Source: Deltaproteobacteria bacterium
GTDB taxonomy: Bacteria > Desulfobacterota > Dissulfuribacteria > Dissulfuribacterales > UBA3076
Direction: 5' to 3'
Length of the DNA: 7,646 nucleotides
Assembly: GCA_013138705.1 (NCBI GenBank)
Contig: WTCF01000196.1
Span: forward strand, 1-7,646
Below are positions 1-5,806 of this stretch, piece after piece; position 1 is the first letter of the stretch, and every line of letters starts with the position of its first letter. The notes beneath the pieces were generated by a model. That model did no database searches, was not told the DNA's origin, and saw only the letters and a list, made by a program, of their open reading frames with translations. A program made the translations under genes and the position numbers.

Positions 1-75
1 TCAGCGACACTATTATTATAAACCAACAGGTATTTGAAGATCCGGGTACATGAGGTTCATAAAGGAAGGTATAGA

Positions 76-101
76 GTATGGCAGGATAAGGTCTGCCGTA
101 T
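76..101 (+). promoter_or_regulatory. Possible 5' UTR hairpin just before the ribosome binding site
   Basis: Bases 76-84 can pair with 93-101: a GGCAG/CTGCC core at 80-84 and 93-97, extended by two A-T pairs and two G-T wobbles, around an 8-nt loop. The stem ends directly before the Shine-Dalgarno sequence of the secreted protease-like gene. It has no T-tract, so it is not a terminator. It could tune translation or mRNA stability, but a stem of this size can arise by chance. Confidence 0.25.
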
Positions 102-108
102 AAAGGAG
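102..108 (+). promoter_or_regulatory. Shine-Dalgarno sequence that fixes the start of the secreted protein gene
   Basis: AAAGGAG lies 6 nt before the ATG at 115. It decides the start between that ATG and an in-frame TTG at 34, which would add 27 charged residues in front of the signal peptide and has no comparable ribosome binding site. Confidence 0.8.
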
Positions 109-114
109 TCCGCT

Positions 115-1902
115 ATGAAGACAGATAAATTTATAATTTTTATCTTTTGTTTTGTGACTATAATGGCGTTTTGGGCCGGAACTGGTAATGCTGCAGATTG
201 TAACGTTACTAAGATGGGAACGTTAGTAGTTTCACCTGGTGAGCTCCAATTCTACGTTACACAAGAACAGCTTACCAACCCGGATCCAATTAGAGTGCAA
301 GTTAATGGCTTTGCATATTCCGCTGCTGGCGATGCTAATGCTACTTCTACTGGTTGGGAATCAACAACTGAGTTTTGTTGGATTGCGTCAAAGAGCAACC
401 AATGGATTACCCTAAATGGAAATCCGGACATTATAGTGAGAAACACCAGCGGAGGTGGATCATTCACTGTTGGTGTTGATATTGATCAACTTCTGGAAAA
501 CCAAAATATTTATGGGGGCAATGTCACCATTTATGATGGAAACGTGACGGTTACAGCTACTTTATCGGACGGTTCGCGTTCTATCCCTGTTCGGGTCTAC
601 GTCAATGCACTACGTGAAGCTGCTGAGAAGTCAGTGGCCACGACCGATTGGCTGGATCTGGTCATGAATGTGCCTGTAACAGAAGATATTCCCGGGGCAC
701 TTTATGTGTTGGCAGAGCATCCAAGTCTGGCTCCAGGCCAGGTTTTCGCATATAGATGGGACAGTGAAAATGGAATGCGTTTTGATCTGTTCAGCCAGTG
801 GGGCCATCCAGTTGAAGGGGCGGAGAGCATGTTCTACGCAGCGGACATACAAAATACCCCCATCGCCATACCCTTCAGCAACGATGAGGGTATAGGGGAT
901 CCGGTGATTCCGTATGCTCCAACAGACGTGGCCGGGAGTGATCAGACCCCTAATATAAAAGCGTTTATTCCTATTACCTTTGGAGGAGGTCTGCGGCTGA
1001 TCGGGATGGAAGGCGATTGGATTATCAGGGCCATAGTAGGTGACAGGAATGATATCACTAATTGGCAATCATGGCGGGAGCTCCTTTACTATGTGTTGCA
1101 CATTCAGCCTGTTACAGGCACCTGGATAGTGACAGAAGAGTTTGCGGGAGAATCATACACATATATAGATGATACAGGGACAATTTATCCAATGATTCTC
1201 CATGAGGAACGGGGTAATCTCAGTGGAGTATGGAGAAGCCCTGTTGCTACAACATTTCTGACAGTTACCTACGCCAATAGCACAGACCAGATTTGTGATA
1301 CCCTCGCAATTCAAGGACACAGGCTAGATGTAAGCAGTTGTGTGCAGCCAGGTGGCTATGAAGTTTACTTTGTAGAACCCAGTATCTGGGGAAACTTCGA
1401 GTATCTTTATAACATAACCACGCTGGATGCGACTGCTGCAGGTTATCTGGAAGGTGCATGGCAGTATCGCTTTGTAGGAGAAGCAAATTGGTCTATCCCG
1501 CAGGATTTTTCAGCGGTTAGGCTGGAGGTCGTTATTCCCCTTGATCCAAGCTGCAACTGCTATCTCGTAAACGGCACTGTAAATGGATATGCAGCTGGAT
1601 TTATTGTTGATACTGGGGCCGCTATAGTTCTACTCAGCGCAGATGATGCGTCATATATGGGTGTTGATTTGGATAATTCTGATCAATGTCCCTTTACAGG
1701 CACCGGATTAGGTGTTGGCGGTGAAATACCTGTAACATATTGTTATGTGGATATTGAGATAGAAGAACGCATTTCTAAGAAAAATCTATTAGTAGGATTT
1801 TCATATAGTTGGTCAGGTCCCGGGCTACTCGGCATGACCTTCCTAGACACGTTCCACATATCCACAAATGCGGAAGACGGCACAATGATTATTGCACCCT
1901 AG
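115..1902 (+). CDS. Secreted protein with BACON/Ig-like domain and C-terminal retropepsin-like aspartic protease domain
   Basis: This is a 595-residue protein I do not recognise as a named gene. Residues 1-27 form a Sec signal peptide: Lys at 2 and 5, a hydrophobic core, and a small-residue cleavage region TGNAA. There is no lipobox, so a periplasmic or extracellular protein is expected. Residues about 40-165 resemble a BACON/Ig-like beta-sandwich: a Trp-Ile-Thr-Leu element at 97, a Ser-Gly-rich turn, a valine-rich 'VGVDID' strand, a 'YGGNVTI' strand and a closing 'VRVYVNA' strand. Residues 166-470 are beta-rich and unassigned, with GTW and GAW strands near 337 and 449. Residues about 478-595 match the clan AA (retropepsin-like) fold. 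The catalytic motif is D499-T500-G501-A502 after hydrophobic 'GFIV', and the late signature is GLLGMTFLDTF at 570-580. Such domains carry one DTG motif and act as dimers in the family. The mature part has eight cysteines (29, 88, 394, 409, 480, 482, 525, 543), compatible with disulfides. The substrate is unknown; the domain could also be a non-catalytic relative. The gene stands alone and ends at a terminator. Confidence 0.82.
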   Translation: MKTDKFIIFIFCFVTIMAFWAGTGNAADCNVTKMGTLVVSPGELQFYVTQEQLTNPDPIRVQVNGFAYSAAGDANATSTGWESTTEFCWIASKSNQWITLNGNPDIIVRNTSGGGSFTVGVDIDQLLENQNIYGGNVTIYDGNVTVTATLSDGSRSIPVRVYVNALREAAEKSVATTDWLDLVMNVPVTEDIPGALYVLAEHPSLAPGQVFAYRWDSENGMRFDLFSQWGHPVEGAESMFYAADIQNTPIAIPFSNDEGIGDPVIPYAPTDVAGSDQTPNIKAFIPITFGGGLRLIGMEGDWIIRAIVGDRNDITNWQSWRELLYYVLHIQPVTGTWIVTEEFAGESYTYIDDTGTIYPMILHEERGNLSGVWRSPVATTFLTVTYANSTDQICDTLAIQGHRLDVSSCVQPGGYEVYFVEPSIWGNFEYLYNITTLDATAAGYLEGAWQYRFVGEANWSIPQDFSAVRLEVVIPLDPSCNCYLVNGTVNGYAAGFIVDTGAAIVLLSADDASYMGVDLDNSDQCPFTGTGLGVGGEIPVTYCYVDIEIEERISKKNLLVGFSYSWSGPGLLGMTFLDTFHISTNAEDGTMIIAP

Positions 1903-1922
1903 CCAATCAATACCAAACCAAT

Positions 1923-1958
1923 AAGGGCGAGGATGAGTAATTTCACCTCGCCCTTTTT
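1923..1958 (+). terminator. Rho-independent terminator between convergent genes
   Basis: AAGGGCGAGG (1923-1932) pairs perfectly with CCTCGCCCTT (1946-1955) around a 13-nt loop that can close by three further pairs, and T1954-T1958 continue into an AT-rich tail. It starts 20 nt after the stop of the secreted protein gene. Read on the minus strand the same stem lies 21 nt past the helicase stop but is followed by only a weak T-tract, so any action there is likely weaker. Confidence 0.88.
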
Positions 1959-1975
1959 ATTATTTACCTTCCTGA

Positions 1976-4210
1976 TTAGCTCTCGATAACACTGAGCTTG
2001 GCATAATCAAGGTGCAGGGTCTTTTCGCCGGCAACGTCAAAAAGCACCTGTATCTTCTTTGGACCAATGTCCCTGATCACCCGCCCTGGTCCAAAGATAG
2101 GGTGTCTGATTCTTTTCCCCGGTGTAAAGATACCGGAATCGGTTTGATCAGACCCCTGTCCAGCCGAGGGACTTCCTTGTCGGACGTGTTCCGAAGGCTT
2201 TGAAGATGGCCCGGTGACACCCGGCATATACTGTCCGTTTTTTTGATAAATCTTTTCATCAGTTTCTATTTCCTTTTTCCATAACTGTAAAAGGTCGGAA
2301 GGTATCTCATCCAGAAACCGTGATGGCCTGGCAGGGAGCAAGCCTGTACCTGAGACGCTTATAAAGGCGGGGTAACAAAAACACAGAAAGTCTTTGGCCC
2401 TGGTTGCGGCTACATAAAAGAGCCTGCGTTCTTCTTCTATTTCCTTGGTGCGAAAGGAAGCCGCAGGCGACGGAAAGCGTCCCTCTGCCAGTGACAAGAT
2501 CAAGACTGCCTTCCACTCAAGACCCTTGGCCGAGTGCATGGTGGAAAGGACTATCCGTTCTTTTTCTTTTTCCGTCTCTTCTTGGTCCGGAGGGTCCAGG
2601 GCCAGATCAGCGAGCATAGACACTGCGTCGCCATACCGGGCTGACAATCCTCTCAAGTGCGCCAGTTCCCGCAGACGTTTGGGGAAATCTTCATGATGGA
2701 TCTTTTTTAGATGTGGGCGATACCAGGTCTCAAGCTGTAAAAGCAGATCCGGAAGGTCCGCCGGCATGTCATGGAGTCTTTTTAATAGACTGCCGAGTCC
2801 CCTTACTGTTTCTCCCCAAGCCGCCTTGGTTTTATAGGTTGAAAGATACTCCAGGGGATCCGCGCTTTTTATCAGTTGAGAGAAAATTTTCTCCACGCTC
2901 TTAATGCCGAGACGTTCGATTAATAGGAGGATTCTGCTCCAGCTCAGCCGGTCCAGCGGGTTTATAAGAAGGCGAAGGAGAGAGAGAAGGTCCTTGATAT
3001 GGGCGGCCTCAACGAGACGCATTCCTCCGCGCTTGACAAAGGTTATCCCACGGCTGCCTAATTCGGTCTCAAGGTGAAAGGAATGAAAACCAGCCCTGAA
3101 AAGTACGGCGATATCAGAGGGTTTAAACCCATCTTTCGACAATTCCAGGATACGGTCGGCAACAAATTTTGCTTGGTCCACTTCATCCTTGGCCGTGTAT
3201 AGGTATGGTGGATTTCCTCCCTTTCTCTGTGCGGTCAGTCGTTTTGTAAATTTTTCCTTGGCATTGGCAATTATGGCGTTGGTACAGTCCAGGTTGGGCT
3301 GGGTGCTTCGGTAGTTTCTCTCAAGTTTTATTATCTGAGTCCCGGAAAACATATCAGGGAAGTTCATAATATTCTTGAAATTTGCACCCCTGAAGGAATA
3401 AATGGACTGGGCATCATCTCCGACGACCATTACATTGTCATGACCGCAAGCCGTGAGGTGTACGATCTCCGCCTGGGTGGCATTTGTATCCTGATATTCA
3501 TCCACCATTATGTATTGGAACCAGGAACCCATGGATTCTCTGACCTGGGCATGTCCTTTCAGCACATCTCTCCACCTGAGGAGCAAGTCATCGTAATCCA
3601 TGAGTGCGTGGACTTTTTTATATTTGCGATAGACCGGGATAAGTTTTTCCAATCCGGGCAGTTCCCCCATGAGGTGCGGATAGCCCTGTTCAATCACCTT
3701 GGATACATTTCCTCCGCAGTTCTCTGTCTTGCTCACAATTGAAGCCAGGGTGGATTTCCGGGGAAACTGCTTTCCAGGCCCTGTGAGTTCTAACTGACGG
3801 GCCAGGAGGTACAGGAGGTCCAGCGTATCCGACCTGTCCAGTATTGTGAAGTTGCCGGGATAGCCGATCAGGTGCCCATAGCGCCTTAACATTCTATTGG
3901 CGAATCCATGGAAAGTGCCTCCTGTTACGTGCTGACACCGGGACCCTACGATCCGGGAAGCCCTGGCCAGCATGGTGGCGGCAGCCTTTCTGGTAAAGGT
4001 CAGAAGCAGGATTTTGTCCGGCTTCACTCCTTCCTGGATAAGCCGGGCAACTCTGTAAACCAGAGTACGGGTCTTTCCGCTTCCGGCACCGGCTATCACC
4101 AAAACCGGGCCGTTCATGATCTCTACTGCCCTGAGCTGTTCCGGATTGAGTTCACGCTTAAAGTCAACAAAAACCCCTTTTGGGTCTGGGAGGTCGGTTG
4201 ACATTGTCAT
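1976..4210 (-). CDS. UvrD/Rep-family (superfamily 1A) ATP-dependent DNA helicase
   Basis: This is a 744-residue cytoplasmic 3'-5' DNA helicase with the full SF1A motif set. Q motif: L21-Q25. Walker A: AGAGSGKT 40-47 with K46. Motif Ia: TFTRKAA 71-77. Ib: GGTFHGFANRMLRRY 97-111. Motif II: DEYQDT 237-242. Motif III: GDDAQSIYSFRGA 264-276. Motif IV: LERNYRS 296-302. Motif V: STMHSAKGLEW 556-566. Motif VI: about 592-606 with R604. A poorly conserved Gly/Ser/Pro-rich linker (658-694) leads to a Tudor-like C-terminal domain (695-744, 'GKRIRHPIFGPGRV'), as in PcrA/UvrD, where it contacts RNA polymerase. Length fits PcrA/UvrD, but 'DDAQSIYSFRGA' and 'GGTFHGFAN' suggest a UvrD-like paralogue, so no symbol is given. 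I chose ATG 4210, 4 nt after the kinase stop. There is no Shine-Dalgarno sequence, so re-initiation after the kinase is likely. ATG 4204 and TTG 4237 (753 aa, overlapping the kinase) are alternatives. DNA repair or replication-fork processing is inferred from the family. Confidence 0.93.
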   Translation of the reverse strand: MTMSTDLPDPKGVFVDFKRELNPEQLRAVEIMNGPVLVIAGAGSGKTRTLVYRVARLIQEGVKPDKILLLTFTRKAAATMLARASRIVGSRCQHVTGGTFHGFANRMLRRYGHLIGYPGNFTILDRSDTLDLLYLLARQLELTGPGKQFPRKSTLASIVSKTENCGGNVSKVIEQGYPHLMGELPGLEKLIPVYRKYKKVHALMDYDDLLLRWRDVLKGHAQVRESMGSWFQYIMVDEYQDTNATQAEIVHLTACGHDNVMVVGDDAQSIYSFRGANFKNIMNFPDMFSGTQIIKLERNYRSTQPNLDCTNAIIANAKEKFTKRLTAQRKGGNPPYLYTAKDEVDQAKFVADRILELSKDGFKPSDIAVLFRAGFHSFHLETELGSRGITFVKRGGMRLVEAAHIKDLLSLLRLLINPLDRLSWSRILLLIERLGIKSVEKIFSQLIKSADPLEYLSTYKTKAAWGETVRGLGSLLKRLHDMPADLPDLLLQLETWYRPHLKKIHHEDFPKRLRELAHLRGLSARYGDAVSMLADLALDPPDQEETEKEKERIVLSTMHSAKGLEWKAVLILSLAEGRFPSPAASFRTKEIEEERRLFYVAATRAKDFLCFCYPAFISVSGTGLLPARPSRFLDEIPSDLLQLWKKEIETDEKIYQKNGQYMPGVTGPSSKPSEHVRQGSPSAGQGSDQTDSGIFTPGKRIRHPIFGPGRVIRDIGPKKIQVLFDVAGEKTLHLDYAKLSVIES

Positions 4211-4214
4211 AAGA

Positions 4215-5651
4215 TCAGGGAGTATTGAGCTCAGCAACCAGAGGGAGGTCCATCATTTCTTTAATGGTGTACTGGAGGGGAAGGGCAAAGAAAAAGTTGT
4301 TTCCAAGGTTGGTTGCTTCGTAACCAACAATGCCGCCATGGACTTCCACTACCTTTTTCACAAAGTGTAATCCATGGCCGACACCCTGTTTGTTTTCAGA
4401 ACCGGTCCCGCGAAAACCCTCGTCAAAGATGAGGGAAGCCTCCTCTGAAGGGAGGTGCGGCCCGGTTGTATAGACGTTAAATTTGATTCCCTGCTTTCCG
4501 GGGCCGAAAAAGTCTTGTATCACCTCCTGTCCGTAGGACATAAACCTGACGGATTCTCCGTGTTCGTTAATTACCTCCCGGCAGTACTTCTCAGCGTTGG
4601 AAAACAGGTTTGCATAGACCTGGGAGATAAGCCCTACATCCACTGCCAAGGGGATATCTTCGTCAGGCATCCCGCCAAGATGATAGTCTATACGTATGCC
4701 CCTACGTTCAAGCCGTTGTTTGTAACGCTCAAGTTGTGGGTCTAAAACCTCTTTCCTGAAACGACACATCTTGCGCCGCAGCACAAGATGTCCTTTTTCA
4801 AAATGATCCCTTCTGAGCAGGCTCTCAAGAAAAAGACTGGTATTCTGATAATGTTTATCAATTTCTTCATACTGCCCAAGGATATCTTTACGCAGATCGG
4901 ACAGGCTATCCCGTATCTGCTCTATATGGCATATCTCAATGCACTCTTTCCTGATCCCGACTTCTATCCTTTCCCCAATATTTTTTTCAATATCTTCAAG
5001 CTCCCGGATCTTTTTTCTGAGGTTGTTCAGGAAGAGCCTGTATCTCATGTTGGGCACCAGGACATTGTGCTCAATGTCCGCTACAAGCGTATTGATGAAC
5101 TTGATGTGCCTTTCACTCTGTACTGAAATCAACTTGTAGTGCAGATTGTATCCTATTCTGTTTGCGTACTTTTCAAAAAACAGCCTGTCACCTTCCTCAA
5201 GCCTGGACAGGGGAAATACTGCAAACAAGCCTATTATTTCTTCTGCCTTCGCCAGGGGTTTACTTGCAAACAGCCGCCGGTTACCCCTTATGGGGGCTAT
5301 AAAGGTATCTCCTGTCTCATAGGCAGACTCGCTGATCCTGATATCCTTAGGAGGATCCATGCCGCAGACCTTCAGTCCTTTGATGGAATCGCAGGCAATT
5401 TGGAGCTTTTTGGTATCCGGATCGACTGAATAAAGGCAGGAATCAAACCCCATGAACTCCTTGGGGACAAAGACACATACCCTGTAAAAATTATCCAGGG
5501 TCTCGAATTCCTGGGCCAGATCGAAAAAGGCCCTAAGTGTCCTTCCCTGGATATGGGTAAAACCGTATTTTTCATAATCCTCCTGCTTCTTGCGTATTCT
5601 GCCTAAGAATGTGGCAAGCTCAGGAGGATCTGTGGGACAGTAAATTGTCAT
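4215..5651 (-). CDS. Soluble sensor histidine kinase with N-terminal GAF-like domain and GHKL ATPase domain
   Basis: This is a 478-residue protein with no signal peptide or membrane segment, so a cytoplasmic sensor. Residues about 35-175 look like a GAF-type sensory domain, by pattern only: a helix, an 'RVCVFVP' strand, a 'GLFAVFPL' strand and a closing helix. Residues 180-310 are helical and charged. H195 in 'DIEHNVLVPN' sits where the H-box of a dimerisation/phosphotransfer domain is expected, and the helices after it are unusually long. The C-terminal GHKL ATPase has an N box 'NLFSNAEKY' (348-356), a G1-like segment 'YTTGPHLP' (394-401), an F box 'LIFDEGFRG' (407-415) and a G2 box 'GVGHGLHFV' (423-431). 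In G1 the usual Asp is Thr395 and the second Gly is His399, so nucleotide binding may be altered. No response regulator gene is in view, so it is an orphan here and its signal is unknown. There is no Shine-Dalgarno sequence before the ATG, and a TATAAT box lies only 9 nt upstream. Confidence 0.85.
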   Translation of the reverse strand: MTIYCPTDPPELATFLGRIRKKQEDYEKYGFTHIQGRTLRAFFDLAQEFETLDNFYRVCVFVPKEFMGFDSCLYSVDPDTKKLQIACDSIKGLKVCGMDPPKDIRISESAYETGDTFIAPIRGNRRLFASKPLAKAEEIIGLFAVFPLSRLEEGDRLFFEKYANRIGYNLHYKLISVQSERHIKFINTLVADIEHNVLVPNMRYRLFLNNLRKKIRELEDIEKNIGERIEVGIRKECIEICHIEQIRDSLSDLRKDILGQYEEIDKHYQNTSLFLESLLRRDHFEKGHLVLRRKMCRFRKEVLDPQLERYKQRLERRGIRIDYHLGGMPDEDIPLAVDVGLISQVYANLFSNAEKYCREVINEHGESVRFMSYGQEVIQDFFGPGKQGIKFNVYTTGPHLPSEEASLIFDEGFRGTGSENKQGVGHGLHFVKKVVEVHGGIVGYEATNLGNNFFFALPLQYTIKEMMDLPLVAELNTP

Positions 5652-5660
5652 GAGATGACT

Positions 5661-5689
5661 ATTATAGCAGTAAAATTTGAAATTTGAAA
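5661..5689 (-). promoter_or_regulatory. Possible sigma-70-type promoter for the kinase-helicase pair, near-leaderless
   Basis: On the minus strand a perfect TATAAT (5666-5661) has a weak -35 candidate TTTCAA (5689-5684) at a 17-nt spacing, matching TTGACA at only three positions. The -10 box ends 9 nt before the kinase ATG, so transcription would begin 2-4 nt before the start codon. The weak -35 is part of a heptamer repeat, and AT-rich sequence produces such boxes by chance, so confidence is modest. Confidence 0.35.
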
Positions 5690-5696
5690 CTTGAAA
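5674..5696 (+). repeat. Short heptamer tandem repeat (AATTTGA type), three units
   Basis: AATTTGA, AATTTGA and AACTTGA follow one another directly at 5674-5694, and a fourth unit begins and decays (AA at 5695-5696). It lies in the 146-nt gap between cobA-hemD and the kinase gene. Its TTGAA core is the reverse complement of the TTCAA core of the array at 5775-5806, so the two can be read as imperfect inverted arms around about 78 nt. Confidence 0.7.
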
Positions 5697-5774
5697 TAAA
5701 GTGATGGCTATAATCGCTTAACCCAACCTGTCATATATACCGCAAGATGAAAGATACCCAAAATTCTTACCTTA

Positions 5775-5806
5775 ATTCAGCATTCAACATTCAGCATTCA
5801 ACATTT
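5775..5806 (+). repeat. Heptamer tandem repeat (ATTCAGC/ATTCAAC), four units, containing the cobA-hemD stop codon
   Basis: The alternating heptamers ATTCAGC and ATTCAAC occur twice each (5775-5802), that is two perfect copies of a 14-mer, with a partial fifth unit ATTT. The stop codon of cobA-hemD (TGA, minus strand 5800-5798) lies inside the array, so the last codons of that gene are repeat-derived or the repeat grew from them. There is no spacer structure, so it is not CRISPR. Confidence 0.8.

Noticed and set aside
34..114. In-frame TTG at 34 as an earlier start for the secreted protein
   Set aside because: It would put 27 charged residues before a clear signal peptide; the ATG at 115 has a strong AAAGGAG at 6 nt.
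172..201. Lipoprotein signal for the secreted protein (Cys29 after the signal peptide)
   Set aside because: The residues before Cys29 are N-A-A-D, which do not form a lipobox; a type I signal peptidase site fits better.
631..1068. Open frame on the minus strand inside the secreted protein gene
   Set aside because: It lies fully antisense to a well-supported gene, with no recognisable domain or ribosome binding site.
3440..3742. Plus-strand open frame opposite the helicase
   Set aside because: It covers the helicase motif II and III region in antisense and has no independent support.
4208..4237. TTG at 4237 as the helicase start
   Set aside because: It overlaps the kinase gene by 23 nt with no ribosome binding site, and the nine added residues carry no helicase motif. 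It remains possible but less likely than ATG 4210.
5709..5714. Plus-strand TATAAT as a promoter
   Set aside because: The nearest TTGAAA boxes give spacings of 12 or 19 nt and no plus-strand gene follows; it is probably chance in AT-rich sequence.
5652..5797. Cobalamin or other riboswitch, or a terminator after cobA-hemD
   Set aside because: No recognisable B12-box-like core or stem followed by a T-tract was seen on the minus strand in this 146-nt gap.
5674..5806. CRISPR array or insertion sequence in the gap
   Set aside because: The repeats are 7 nt long and directly adjacent, with no spacers, no transposase frame and no target-site duplication.
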